From NCBI RefSeq assembly GCF_025465945.1, contig NZ_JANLNW010000072.1, positions 124,001-188,000 of the forward strand: a stretch of 64,000 nt of DNA. The letters run 5' to 3'. A program made the translations under genes and the position numbers. Below, in pieces: positions 1-10,932 of the stretch (position 1 is its first letter; each line of letters opens with the position of its first letter). The notes under the pieces are model-generated. The model searched no databases and was not told the DNA's origin. It saw only the letters and a list, made by a program, of their open reading frames with translations. Source of the DNA: Pseudomonas sp. 6D_7.1_Bac1 (GTDB lineage Bacteria; Pseudomonadota; Gammaproteobacteria; Pseudomonadales; Pseudomonadaceae).

Positions 1-1543
1 ATGGGGTTTCGCAGAAGCGAATGCCGTTCATGTCGTTGTACTGGTTCTGGTCGCCGCTGGCACTGAACACGTGGGATGTGGCGTAAACCGGTACGTCACC
101 CGCGTATTGGAAGTTCAGCGTTGGCTTGATCTGCTGGGCTTGTTGCGGTGTCGAGGCGAGGAAAATGAACTCGATATCCTGACGGCGCGATGGCTGTGCA
201 GCCAGCTGCGAACCTACGGTGCTTTGCAAGCTCTTGGCGCGACCTTCGCTCTGGCGCAGCTGGAACAGGTCGGCGATTTGCTGGGCCAGGGCCACAGGCT
301 GATCAACACGTTCGATACCCACGACGGTGCCGCCGTTGGCTTCCCAATCCTGACGGAAGGCTTTGAGCACGCGATCACCCCATTCGCCTTTCGGCACCAG
401 GGCCGCAGCGCGATGCAGGCCATCGGCACGTGCACGACGGGAGACTTCGCGCGCTTCGTCTTCGGCAGCCAAGCCAAACTGGAACAATTGGGCCGGACCT
501 TGTTCGCCTTCGCTGTAGTTCAACGCCAGGGTGGTGATGGGCAGTTGCGGGCGAGCGCTGAGTTGTTTGACCAGCGGTTTTTCCAGCGGGCCGATGACCA
601 GTTGCACGCCGTCGGCTTGTGCCTTGCGATAAAAGTCGTCCAGCGAGGTCAGGCGCGAGCTGTCATAGAACTCGATGGCTGGCGGCTTCTGCCCGGCTTG
701 TTGAGCCTGGTAGTGAGCGGCCATGAACCCTTCGCGCAGGGCTTTGGCGACCGAAGCAAGCGGGCCGTCCTGCGGCAGCAGCAGACCGATCTTGCTGACC
801 GGTTGGCTGGCCAGTTCCTTGAGTTTGGTCAGGGGCAGTGGCAGCACAATTGCGGCAGGGTGTTTAGGGTGCTGGGCGCGCCAGTTGTCGATAGCGGCCT
901 GTTGCTGTTCCAGCGTGCTCGCGTTTTTCACCGCCACGGCCAGACTCATCCACCCGCCGAGGTCGTCGGTGGTGATGGGTTGCAGTTGGTCGGTCGGCAG
1001 GGACGAAATAAGTGCCCAGATGGCCTCATGGTTTTTGCTGGCCGCGTCGCCGCTGAGCAGTGGGGCGATAAAAATGCGCTCGCGGGCGGCAGCCAGGATC
1101 TGGCCGTCAGCTTCAAGGGCGCGGGCATGGACGGTGCCGGTGCGCACTTGCTGTTCGACCGGCAGCTCACTCAGGCGTTGCAGGCTCGGATGGCTCAGGG
1201 CAGTCAGCGCCGCCTTGGGTTGATTGCGAGTCATCGCCAGTTCGGCGGCCAGGGTGCTGGCGAAAACCTGTTGGCCAGGCTTCAACTGGTCCATCGGGAC
1301 CTGTTGAAGGATTTGTCCGGACTGGCCGGCATTGCCCTGGCGGTAGGCCAGGTCTGCCGCGCTCAGGCGCAACAGGGCAGCCTTTTCCGGAGTTTTGCTG
1401 GTGGCTGCCTGTTCGAGCAATTGCTCGATACTGGCATCCGTGGTCCGTGGAAGGTCGCCAAGGCTGGACGAGGGCGAGCTGGCGCAAGCCGCCAACAGGG
1501 CAGCGAGGCAGAGGGCAGAGAACAGCCGCAGGCAAGCGATCAT
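1..1543 (-). CDS. lpoA: LpoA-like penicillin-binding protein activator, lipoprotein (3' end outside window)
   Basis: Outer-membrane lipoprotein that in the LpoA family reaches through the peptidoglycan to activate the class A synthase PBP1a. Read on the minus strand, the frame is open from the ATG at 1543 to the window edge (514 codons). The N-terminus is a lipoprotein signal ending ALLAAC, with the lipidated Cys at residue 20. A helical repeat-rich N-terminal half is followed by a periplasmic-binding-protein-like half (SKIGLLLPQDGPLASVAKAL, PITTLALNY, EFIFLASTPQQAQQI). Family members are about 600 residues, so roughly the last 15 percent is missing here. It diverges from rsmI, the usual order in Pseudomonas. 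The large + strand open frame over the same bases (71-1741) is an antisense artefact of GC-rich codon use. The family is clear; the activation role is taken from E. coli homologues. Confidence 0.9.
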   Translation of the reverse strand, partial: MIACLRLFSALCLAALLAACASSPSSSLGDLPRTTDASIEQLLEQAATSKTPEKAALLRLSAADLAYRQGNAGQSGQILQQVPMDQLKPGQQVFASTLAAELAMTRNQPKAALTALSHPSLQRLSELPVEQQVRTGTVHARALEADGQILAAARERIFIAPLLSGDAASKNHEAIWALISSLPTDQLQPITTDDLGGWMSLAVAVKNASTLEQQQAAIDNWRAQHPKHPAAIVLPLPLTKLKELASQPVSKIGLLLPQDGPLASVAKALREGFMAAHYQAQQAGQKPPAIEFYDSSRLTSLDDFYRKAQADGVQLVIGPLEKPLVKQLSARPQLPITTLALNYSEGEQGPAQLFQFGLAAEDEAREVSRRARADGLHRAAALVPKGEWGDRVLKAFRQDWEANGGTVVGIERVDQPVALAQQIADLFQLRQSEGRAKSLQSTVGSQLAAQPSRRQDIEFIFLASTPQQAQQIKPTLNFQYAGDVPVYATSHVFSASGDQNQYNDMNGIRFCETP

Positions 1544-1751
1544 GTAATGTTCCTGATACTCGATCAAATTAGCGTGGAATTGTACCCAAGCACTGGCCGG
1601 GGCGCGATGTTACTGGCGTTAAACGTTCAATTTAGGTCGTGTAAATGTTACGCAGCTCAACAAAAGGCCGGGCCGCAAGATGATAGCTGCGCGCATTCAA
1701 TGCACTTCTACGCGCTACAATGCCGGTTTTACCGATCATGAGGTGTGCGCT

Positions 1752-2624
1752 TTGACTGCTCCAGGTGCTTTGAATTCCGTTGCTGGCTCGCTTTATGTGG
1801 TGGCGACGCCCATCGGCAACCTGGACGATATCAGTGCGCGGGCGCTGAAAATCTTGCGTGAGGTGGCGTTGATCGCTGCTGAAGACACGCGTCACTCCAT
1901 GCGGTTGATGCAACATTTCGGGATCGCCACGCCACTGGCAGCATGTCATGAGCACAACGAGCGTGACGAAGGCAGTCGCTTTATCACGCGTTTGCTGGCT
2001 GGTGACAACGTGGCGTTGATCTCTGATGCGGGTACGCCGCTGATCTCTGATCCGGGTTATCACCTGGTGCGTCAGGCGCGGGCGGCAGGAATCAATGTAG
2101 TACCGGTTCCCGGTGCCTGCGCGCTGATTGCGGCGTTGTCTGCGGCGGGGCTGCCGTCTGACCGGTTCATCTTCGAAGGTTTTTTGCCGGCCAAGACCGT
2201 GGGTCGCCGTGCGCGCCTGGAGTCCATAAAGGAAGAACCGCGCACGCTGATTTTTTACGAAGCACCGCACCGGATTCTTGAATGCTTGCAGGATATGGAG
2301 CAGGTGTTCGGTGCAGAACGTCCGGCCTTGCTCGCTCGCGAGCTGACCAAAACCTTCGAAACCCTCAAGGGGCTACCGTTGGCTGAGTTGCGAGCCTTCG
2401 TCGAAAACGATAGCAATCAGCAGCGCGGCGAGTGCGTGGTGTTGGTAGCGGGCTGGTCGGCGCCGGAGAGTGAGGAGGCGGTGAGTAGCGAGGCAATGCG
2501 TATTCTCAATCTGTTGCTCGAAGAAATGCCGCTCAAGCGTGCCGCGGCGCTGGCGGCGCAAATAACCGGTGAGCGCAAGAACGTTCTCTATCAGGTCGCC
2601 CTGGATCAACAGAAAAGCGAGTAA
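1752..2624 (+). CDS. rsmI: 16S rRNA (cytidine-1402)-2'-O-methyltransferase RsmI
   Basis: SAM-dependent methyltransferase that 2'-O-methylates C1402 in the ribosomal P site, together with RsmH encoded at 4046. The protein has the tetrapyrrole-methylase-like fold: VATPIGNLDDIS near the N-terminus, IAAEDTRHSMRLM, ISDAGTPLISDPGYHLV and PGACALIAALSAAGLPSDRF. A C-terminal region (LLLEEMPLKRAAALAAQI) matches the family tail. The frame extends upstream to 1680, but I prefer the TTG at 1752 (290 aa). A GAGG at 1740-1743 sits 8 bases before it, and the protein then starts MTAPG directly before the conserved core. A weak -10-like TACAAT at 1716-1721 lies upstream. The gene diverges from lpoA and is followed at once by rnpB. 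Confidence 0.92.
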   Translation: MTAPGALNSVAGSLYVVATPIGNLDDISARALKILREVALIAAEDTRHSMRLMQHFGIATPLAACHEHNERDEGSRFITRLLAGDNVALISDAGTPLISDPGYHLVRQARAAGINVVPVPGACALIAALSAAGLPSDRFIFEGFLPAKTVGRRARLESIKEEPRTLIFYEAPHRILECLQDMEQVFGAERPALLARELTKTFETLKGLPLAELRAFVENDSNQQRGECVVLVAGWSAPESEEAVSSEAMRILNLLLEEMPLKRAAALAAQITGERKNVLYQVALDQQKSE

Positions 2625-2661
2625 AAACGCGGGCTGTAGAGCGGCAAAAGGCTTTTATCGC

Positions 2662-2690
2662 TTGTTCTTCGGGCGCTCTGCCGTTAACCT
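2662..2690 (+). promoter_or_regulatory. Candidate rnpB promoter
   Basis: TTGTTC (2662-2667) and TAACCT (2685-2690) are separated by 17 bases and place a start near 2698, which coincides with the predicted 5' end of RNase P RNA. A GC-rich stretch (TTGCGGCG) lies between the -10 and the start, resembling the discriminators of stable-RNA promoters. The -10 match is only moderate. Confidence 0.5.
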
Positions 2691-2697
2691 TTGCGGC

Positions 2698-3055
2698 GGA
2701 GAGTCGATTGGACAGTCGCTGCCCTCTATGAAAATTAGGGGGGGGAGGAAAGTCCGGGCTCCATAGGGCGAAGTGCCAGGTAATGCCTGGGAGGCGTGAG
2801 CCTACGGAAAGTGCCACAGAAAATAACCGCCTAAGCACTTCGGTGCCGGTAAGGGTGAAAAGGTGCGGTAAGAGCGCACCGCACGACTGGCAACAGTTCG
2901 TGGCTAGGTAAACCCCACTTGGAGCAAGACCAAATAGGGTCCCAAGGCGTGGCCCGCGCTGGGACCGGGTAGGTTGCTAAAGATGTCCAGTGATGGCCAT
3001 CGTAGACGAATGACTGTTCAAGACAGAACCCGGCTTACAGATCGACTCTCCACCT
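2698..3055 (+). ncRNA. rnpB: RNase P RNA (class A)
   Basis: Catalytic RNA that trims the 5' leader of precursor tRNAs. The P1 helix is visible as AGAGTCGAT (from 2700) pairing with ATCGACTCT (3041-3049). The conserved core is present: GAGGAAAGTCCGGGCTCC near 2747-2765, an ACAGAAA segment at about 2815-2823, GGTAAACCCC around 2907-2916, and ACAGAACCCGGCTTACAG at 3023-3040. The length of about 355 nt fits gamma-proteobacterial type A RNAs. Its position between rsmI and mraZ is the usual one in Pseudomonas. End positions are uncertain by a few bases. Confidence 0.95.
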
Positions 3056-3063
3056 TTTCCCCT

Positions 3064-3134
3064 CTCTGCTTGAATTGCTGAGCAGAGCGTTTGTAATGGC
3101 AATTTCCCTTCTCGCAGTATCAATAGCAGAAGGG
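3064..3134 (+). terminator. Tandem terminator-like hairpins after rnpB
   Basis: Hairpin 1 has stem CTCTGC (3064-3069) with GCAGAG (3082-3087), followed by CGTTTGTAAT. Hairpin 2 has stem CCCTTCT (3106-3112) with AGAAGGG (3128-3134), followed by GTTTAGTAAT. The U-tracts are short, so these may be processing or partial termination sites rather than strong terminators. Two further related hairpins lie in the tandem repeat at 3149-3334. Confidence 0.5.
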
Positions 3135-3148
3135 GTTTAGTAATCCCG

Positions 3149-3334
3149 ATTAGCCAGCGCTTGAACCGTTGGTCGCATCACCCAGGTAGTGGCCAATCCC
3201 TCCCTGCTTGAATCAGTGGCAGAAGGGTTGTGTAATACCGATTAGCCAGCGCTTGAACCGTTAGTCGCATCACCCAGGTAGTGGCCAATTCCCTCCCTGC
3301 TTGAATCAGTGGCAGAAGCGCTTTTGTAATACCG
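3149..3334 (+). repeat. Two-copy tandem repeat (about 93 bp) in the rnpB-mraZ spacer
   Basis: Unit 1 is 3149-3240 (92 bp) and unit 2 is 3241-3334 (94 bp). They differ at only a few positions. Each begins ATTAGCCAGCGCTTGAACCG and carries a hairpin with stem CTGC/GCAG (extended in unit 1 by CCCT/AGGG), then a short T-containing tail and TAATACCG. The upstream hairpins at 3064-3134 look like degenerate relatives of the same hairpin. The units contain no convincing open frame. Confidence 0.85.
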
Positions 3335-3489
3335 AAAAAATCTTACTCTTAACAAATCACTTTAACTTCTGAACGTAGCCATCAGTGCTGGTTCAAGTTA
3401 TCGAGCTAAATCATCCGCCAAATACTCACAACCCCTTCTTTTACAGCGCTAAATCTCCGATCTGTAAGGGTTTTCCTTTAATCCGCGCC
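3335..3489. other. Spacer between the tandem repeat and the mraZ promoter
   Basis: AT-rich spacer with no supported gene; it completes the roughly 540-base gap between rnpB and mraZ. A short minus-strand open frame (3449-3703) overlaps the mraZ promoter and start and looks like no known protein, so I do not call it. Confidence 0.5.
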
Positions 3490-3519
3490 TTGACGGTGTG
3501 GTGGGCGCATTCCTATAGT
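3490..3519 (+). promoter_or_regulatory. mraZ (dcw cluster) promoter
   Basis: TTGACG (3490-3495) and TATAGT (3514-3519) are separated by 18 bases, a good sigma70 promoter placing the start near 3526. It is the only strong promoter seen ahead of the tightly packed dcw genes, and the MraZ boxes begin at its predicted start site. Confidence 0.75.
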
Positions 3520-3525
3520 GTGCGC

Positions 3526-3551
3526 AAGTGGTGGAAAGTGGCATGAAGTGG
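3526..3551 (+). promoter_or_regulatory. MraZ operator: three AAGTGG boxes
   Basis: AAGTGG occurs at 3526-3531, 3536-3541 and 3546-3551, exactly 10 bases apart. This matches the direct-repeat operators known for MraZ (GTGG-type boxes with about 10-base periodicity, one helical turn). They begin at the predicted transcription start, so MraZ binding should block initiation and autoregulate the cluster. The boxes are seen directly; repression is inferred. Confidence 0.8.
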
Positions 3552-3593
3552 GTTTTTTGAGCGTAAAACGCTAAAATTTGGAGAAACGCTGAC

Positions 3594-4049
3594 GTGTTTC
3601 GTGGAGCTAACGCTATCAGTCTCGATGCAAAAGGCCGTCTCGCCATGCCGAGCCGGTATCGTGACGAGCTCGTTTCGCGAAGTTCCGGGCAATTAATTGT
3701 CACAATTGATGCCGTTGATCCTTGTTTGTGTGTTTACCCACTCGATGAGTGGGAGCTGATTGAAACCAAACTGCGCGCACTGCCTTCGCTTCGCGAAGAG
3801 AACCGCCGTTTGCAACGTTTGCTGATTGGTAATGCCGTCGACCTCGAACTCGACGGCAGTGGTCGTTTTCTGGTTCCACCGCGTCTGCGCGAATACGCCA
3901 AGTTGGATAAGCGCGCGATGCTGGTAGGCCAACTGAACAAGTTCCAATTGTGGGACGAGGATGCCTGGGATGCGGTTTCTGCCGCTGACCTGGCTGCTAT
4001 TCAACAACCGGGCGCCATGCCTGATGAACTGCGTGATTTGATCCTGTGA
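3594..4049 (+). CDS. mraZ: Transcriptional regulator MraZ
   Basis: DNA-binding regulator of the dcw cluster, 151 residues with two SpoVT/AbrB-like halves. Each half carries the conserved motif: [16 protein letters not shown] near residue 10 and [16 protein letters not shown] near residue 84. The start is GTG, preceded by GGAG at 3580-3583 and following the MraZ boxes at 3526-3551. The stop overlaps the rsmH start by 4 bases, indicating translational coupling. Family members form ring-shaped oligomers that bind the repeated boxes; autorepression is expected from the operator position. Confidence 0.95.
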   Translation: MFRGANAISLDAKGRLAMPSRYRDELVSRSSGQLIVTIDAVDPCLCVYPLDEWELIETKLRALPSLREENRRLQRLLIGNAVDLELDGSGRFLVPPRLREYAKLDKRAMLVGQLNKFQLWDEDAWDAVSAADLAAIQQPGAMPDELRDLIL

Positions 4050-4989
4050 CTATTGATAGCGGCTTTAACCACATCACCGTACTGCTTGACGAAGCCGTTG
4101 AGGCTCTCGCCGTACGCCCTGATGGCTGCTATCTGGATGGCACGTTCGGGCGTGGCGGGCATAGCCGTCTGATTCTCAGCCAGCTCGGTCCCGATGGCCG
4201 GTTGCTGGGGTTCGACAAAGATCCTCAGGCGATTGCCACCGGGCAAACGCTAGCGGCCGAAGACGGCCGCTTTGTCGTTGTGCAGCGCAGCTTTGCCGAG
4301 CTTGGATCGGAAGTTGCCGAACGTGGCCTGGCCGGCAAGGTCAGCGGCGTTCTGCTCGATCTGGGCGTGTCTTCGCCGCAGCTCGATGACCCGGAGCGTG
4401 GCTTCAGTTTCCTCAATGACGGCCCGCTGGACATGCGCATGGACCCATCTCGCGGGATCAGTGCGGCAGAGTTCGTCAACACCGCTCCTGTCGAAGAAAT
4501 TGCCCGCGTGTTCAAGGAATACGGTGAAGAGCGTTTCTCCGGTCGCATGGCCCGTGCCGTGGCCGAGCGCCGTGACATCAAGCCCTTCGAGCGCACTGGC
4601 GATCTGGCTGAAGTCCTGAAAGTCGCCAACCCTGCCTGGGAAAAGGGCAAGAACCCGGCGACTCGTGCGTTCCAGGGCCTGCGAATTCACGTCAACAACG
4701 AGTTGGGCGATCTTGAGACCGGTCTCGAAGCCGCGCTGGAAGCCCTCGAAGTCGGTGGTCGTCTGGTGGTGATCAGCTTCCACTCGCTGGAAGACCGCAT
4801 CGTCAAACTGTTCATGCGCAAACTGGTCAAGGGTGAAACCGATAACCTGCCGCGCAACCTGCCGGTACGTTTCGAAGCCTTTGTGCCGAAAATCAAAATT
4901 CATGGCAAACCGCAGTTCGCCGGCGAAGCCGAGCTCAAAGCCAACCCTCGTTCCCGTAGCGCCGTCATGCGTGTCGCGGAGAAACTTCG

Positions 4990-4993
<4 letters not shown>
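4046..4993 (+). CDS. rsmH: 16S rRNA (cytosine-1402-N4)-methyltransferase RsmH
   Basis: SAM-dependent enzyme that N4-methylates C1402 of 16S rRNA, the same base that RsmI 2'-O-methylates. The 315 aa protein shows [13 protein letters not shown], the SAM-binding loop [14 protein letters not shown] around residues 33-46, [20 protein letters not shown], and the C-terminal [13 protein letters not shown]. The start is a GTG overlapping the mraZ stop by 4 bases, and the stop overlaps the ftsL start in the same way, so the three genes are coupled. The length is typical. Confidence 0.96.
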
Positions 4994-7021
<2,028 letters not shown>

Positions 7022-7022
<1 letters not shown>

Positions 7023-8485
7023 TGTCCCTTAGCCTGAACAAGATTTTCGCCCACGCTGGCCGTGATCTACTGATTCGCGAACTGACCCTGGACAGCCGTA
7101 ATGTCCGTGCAGGCGACCTGTTTCTGGCCGTCCCTGGCGCCAGGTTCGACGGCCGTACGCACATTGCCGATGCCTTGCAGCGCGGCGCCGCAGCCGTCGC
7201 CTACGAAGTCGAAGGCGCCACTGTTCTGCCGATTACCGATGTGCCGCTGATTCCGGTCAAAGGCCTGGCCGCGCAGCTGTCGGACATCGCCGGGCGTTTT
7301 TATGGCGACCCGAGCCGTAACCTGAACCTGATTGGCGTGACCGGCACCAACGGCAAAACCAGCGTGACCCAACTGGTCGCGCAGGCGCTGGACCTGCTGG
7401 GGCAGCACTGCGGCATCGTTGGCACCCTGGGCACCGGTTTCTACGGTGCACTGGAAAGTGGCCTGCACACCACACCGAACCCGATTGCCGTACAGGCAAC
7501 CCTGGCCGACCTGAAAAAGGCCGGCGCCAAAGCGGTGGCCATGGAAGTATCGTCCCACGGTCTGGACCAAGGGCGCGTCAGCGCACTGGCGTTCGATGTG
7601 GCGGTGATGACCAACCTGTCACGCGATCACCTGGATTATCACGGGACCATGCAAGCCTACGGCGAGGCCAAGGCCAAGCTGTTTAGCTGGAACGACCTGA
7701 AGTGCCGGGTGATCAACCTCGACGATGAGTTCGGTCGGCAACTGGCAGCTGAAGAGGGTGAGTCACGGGTGATCACTTACAGCTTGGAAGACTCCAGCGC
7801 CTACCTGTATTGCCGTGAAGCGCAGTTTGACGACGAAGGCGTGCGCGCTACGTTGGTGACGCCACAGGGCGAACACCATTTGCGCAGTGCCTTGCTCGGT
7901 CGCTTCAACCTGAGCAACGTGCTGGCCGCTGTCGGCGCCTTGATCGGCCTGGATTACCCGCTGGATGAAATCCTCCGTGTCCTGCCAATACTCGAAGGCC
8001 CGGCCGGTCGCATGCAACGCCTGGGCGGCGGCACTCAGCCGCTGGTGGTGGTCGATTACGCCCACACCCCGGATGCGCTGGAAAAAGTCTTGATGGCCCT
8101 GCGTCCACACGCCAAGGGCAAATTGCTCTGCCTGTTTGGTTGCGGCGGTGATCGTGATCGCGGCAAGCGTCCGCTGATGGCCGAAGTGGTCGAGCGCCTG
8201 GCGGATGGTGTACTGGTCACCGATGACAACCCGCGTAGCGAAGACCCCGCACAGATTTTCGACGACATCCGCGCCGGTTTCACGGCTGTGGATAACGTGC
8301 GTTTCGTCGCCGGCCGTGGTCAGGCAATTGCCCAGTTGATCGCCAGCGCTTCGGCGGATGACGTGATTGTCCTGGCCGGCAAAGGTCACGAGGACTATCA
8401 GGAAATCAACGGCGAACGCCACGACTTCTCCGATCTGGTGGAGGCCGATCGCGCCTTGACCGCGTGGGAGGTGGCTCATGCTTAA
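7022..8485 (+). CDS. murE: UDP-MurNAc-L-Ala-D-Glu: meso-diaminopimelate ligase MurE
   Basis: Cytoplasmic Mur ligase adding the third stem residue. The 487 aa protein has the ATP-binding loop GVTGTNGKTSVTQL near residue 105, the Mur central-domain segment LSRDHLDYHGTM, and DDNPRSEDP near residue 400. The DNPR sequence is the known signature for meso-diaminopimelate rather than lysine, as expected for a Gram-negative. It overlaps ftsI by 1 base and murF by 8 bases. Confidence 0.97.
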
Positions 8486-9845
8486 AGCCTTGAAGCTGAG
8501 CGAAGTGGCTGGCCCATTGGCCGGCCGCCTCCTGGCTGCCGATTGCAGCTTTGATGGCGTCAGCATCGACAGCCGGGCGATCAAGCCGGGTCAGTTGTTT
8601 GTCGCCCTGACCGGGCCGCGTTTCGACGGTCATGACTACCTGAACGACGTAGCGGCCAAAGGCGCGGTTGGGGCGTTGGTCGAGCGTGAAGTGGCGAACT
8701 CCACGTTGCCGCAGTTGTTGGTCAAGGACACCCGTCAGGCCTTGGGCGAACTCGGCGCGCTGAACCGTGCGGCCTATTCGAACCCGGTCGCGGCAATCAC
8801 CGGTTCCAGCGGTAAAACCACCGTCAAGGAAATGCTCGCGAGCATTCTGCGCACGCGTGGGCCGGTACTGGCGACCCGTGGCAACCTGAACAATGACCTC
8901 GGCGTTCCGCTGACCCTGCTCGAACTGGCCGCGGAGCACACCGCGGCCGTCATCGAACTCGGTGCTTCGCGGATCGGCGAGATTGCCTACACCGTCGGCA
9001 TGACCAAGCCGCATGTGGCCGTGCTCAACAACGCCGGGACCGCCCACGTCGGTGAGTTCGGCGGGCCGGAAAAAATTGTTGAAGCCAAGGGCGAGATTCT
9101 GGAAGGGCTGGACGCCGATGGCGTCGCCGTTTTGAATCTCGACGACAAGGCTTTTGATATCTGGAAGAAACGTGCCGCCGGTCGCCAGGTGCTGAGCTTT
9201 GCCCTGAACGACAGCCGTGCCGATTTCCACGCCAGCGATCTGGACCGTGACGCACGCGGTTGCCCGTCATTCAAGCTGCACAGCCCGCAGGGTGTCGAGC
9301 ATGTTCAGTTGAACCTGCTCGGCAACCACAACGTTGCCAATGCTTTGGCCGCCGCGGCGGCTGCCCATGCCTTGGGCGTGTCGCTGTTCGGTATTGCCAC
9401 GGGGCTGAACGCGGTGCAACCGGTCAAGGGCCGTGCCGTCGCACAACTGGCGACCAACGGCATGCGCGTGATTGATGACACTTACAACGCGAACCCCGCC
9501 TCAATGTGCGCGGCCATTGATATACTTGCCGGCTTTTCCGGCCGCACCGTTCTGGTGCTCGGAGATATTGGCGAGTTGGGCGAGTGGGCGGAGCAGGGGC
9601 ACCGTGACGTTGGCGCGTACGCCAGCGGCAAGGTTTCCGCGCTTTACGCCGTTGGCCCGATGATGGCGCATGCCGTCGCAGCCTTCGGTGAGCAGGCTCG
9701 TCACTTTGCCAGTCAGGCTGATCTGATCGCGGCGCTGGGCGCCGAACACGATACAAACACCACTATTTTGATCAAGGGCTCGCGAAGCGCTGCGATGGAA
9801 AACGTCGTTGCGGCTTTGTGCGGTTCGAGCGGGGAGAAACATTAA
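8478..9845 (+). CDS. murF: UDP-MurNAc-tripeptide: D-Ala-D-Ala ligase MurF
   Basis: Adds D-Ala-D-Ala to UDP-MurNAc-tripeptide in the cytoplasm, the last cytoplasmic amino-acid step. The 455 aa protein has an N-terminal uridine-binding domain ([16 protein letters not shown]), ATP loop [15 protein letters not shown] near residue 110, [15 protein letters not shown], and [12 protein letters not shown]. It starts inside the end of murE and its TAA overlaps the mraY ATG by one base. Confidence 0.97.
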   Translation: MLKALKLSEVAGPLAGRLLAADCSFDGVSIDSRAIKPGQLFVALTGPRFDGHDYLNDVAAKGAVGALVEREVANSTLPQLLVKDTRQALGELGALNRAAYSNPVAAITGSSGKTTVKEMLASILRTRGPVLATRGNLNNDLGVPLTLLELAAEHTAAVIELGASRIGEIAYTVGMTKPHVAVLNNAGTAHVGEFGGPEKIVEAKGEILEGLDADGVAVLNLDDKAFDIWKKRAAGRQVLSFALNDSRADFHASDLDRDARGCPSFKLHSPQGVEHVQLNLLGNHNVANALAAAAAAHALGVSLFGIATGLNAVQPVKGRAVAQLATNGMRVIDDTYNANPASMCAAIDILAGFSGRTVLVLGDIGELGEWAEQGHRDVGAYASGKVSALYAVGPMMAHAVAAFGEQARHFASQADLIAALGAEHDTNTTILIKGSRSAAMENVVAALCGSSGEKH

Positions 9846-10927
9846 TGCTGCTGTTGTTAGCGGAGTATCTGCAACAGTTCTACAAAGGCTTCGCGGTCTT
9901 TCAGTACCTGACCCTGCGCGGGATTCTCGGTGTGCTGACTGCATTGTCGTTGTCGCTGTGCCTGGGTCCATGGATGATCCGCACCTTGCAGAACCGCCAG
10001 ATCGGTCAGTCGGTCCGCAATGACGGCCCGCAATCGCACTTGTCCAAGTCGGGTACTCCGACCATGGGCGGCGCACTGATTTTGACCGCCATCGGCGTCA
10101 GCACCTTGCTCTGGGCTGACCTGCACAACCGTTATGTCTGGGTTGTACTGCTGGTTACCCTGCTGTTCGGTGCTATTGGCTGGGTCGATGATTACCGCAA
10201 AGTGATCGAGAAGAACTCCCGTGGCTTGCCGAGCCGCTGGAAATACTTCTGGCAGTCGGTGTTCGGCCTCGGCGCGGCGATCTTTCTTTATATGACCGCA
10301 ACGTCGCCGGTGGAAACGACCCTGATTCTGCCGATGCTCAAGGACTACAGCATTCCGCTGGGCGCAGGCTTCATCGTCCTGACCTACTTCGTGATCGTTG
10401 GCTCCAGCAACGCAGTCAACCTGACCGACGGTCTCGACGGCCTGGCGATCATGCCAACCGTGATGGTCGGCGGCGCGCTGGGGATCTTCTGCTACCTGTC
10501 GGGTAACGTGAAATTCGCCGAGTACCTGCTGATCCCTTATGTACCGGGCGCAGGTGAACTGATCGTGTTCTGCGGCGCGTTGATCGGGGCGGGCCTGGGT
10601 TTCCTCTGGTTCAACACTTATCCAGCTCAAGTCTTCATGGGCGACGTCGGCGCACTGGCGCTGGGCGCGGCCCTGGGCACCATCGCCGTGATCGTGCGTC
10701 AGGAAATCGTCCTGTTCATCATGGGCGGTGTGTTCGTGATGGAAACCCTGTCGGTGGTCATCCAGGTTGCCTCTTTCAAACTGACCGGTCGCCGCGTGTT
10801 TCGCATGGCACCGATTCACCACCACTTTGAACTCAAGGGCTGGCCCGAGCCACGCGTGATCGTCCGTTTCTGGATCATCACCGTGATTCTCGTACTGGTC
10901 GGCCTTGCCACCCTGAAGCTGAGGTAG
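9845..10927 (+). CDS. mraY: Phospho-MurNAc-pentapeptide transferase MraY
   Basis: Integral membrane enzyme that transfers phospho-MurNAc-pentapeptide to undecaprenyl phosphate, forming lipid I. The 360 aa protein has about ten membrane segments with family motifs in order: [36 protein letters not shown] with the catalytic Asp pair, [24 protein letters not shown] and [12 protein letters not shown]. The frame is open from 9818, but the ATG at 9845 gives the standard 360 residues and overlaps the murF TAA (TAATG). Confidence 0.97.
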   Translation: MLLLLAEYLQQFYKGFAVFQYLTLRGILGVLTALSLSLCLGPWMIRTLQNRQIGQSVRNDGPQSHLSKSGTPTMGGALILTAIGVSTLLWADLHNRYVWVVLLVTLLFGAIGWVDDYRKVIEKNSRGLPSRWKYFWQSVFGLGAAIFLYMTATSPVETTLILPMLKDYSIPLGAGFIVLTYFVIVGSSNAVNLTDGLDGLAIMPTVMVGGALGIFCYLSGNVKFAEYLLIPYVPGAGELIVFCGALIGAGLGFLWFNTYPAQVFMGDVGALALGAALGTIAVIVRQEIVLFIMGGVFVMETLSVVIQVASFKLTGRRVFRMAPIHHHFELKGWPEPRVIVRFWIITVILVLVGLATLKLR

Positions 10928-10932
10928 AACGA

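Noticed and set aside
71-1741. A 556-codon + strand open frame
   Set aside because: Antisense to lpoA. The minus-strand reading has a lipobox and LpoA motifs, while this one is rich in Gln, Arg and His with no family signature.
3149-3334. CRISPR-like appearance of the tandem repeat
   Set aside because: There are only two abutting units with no unique spacers and no cas genes nearby.
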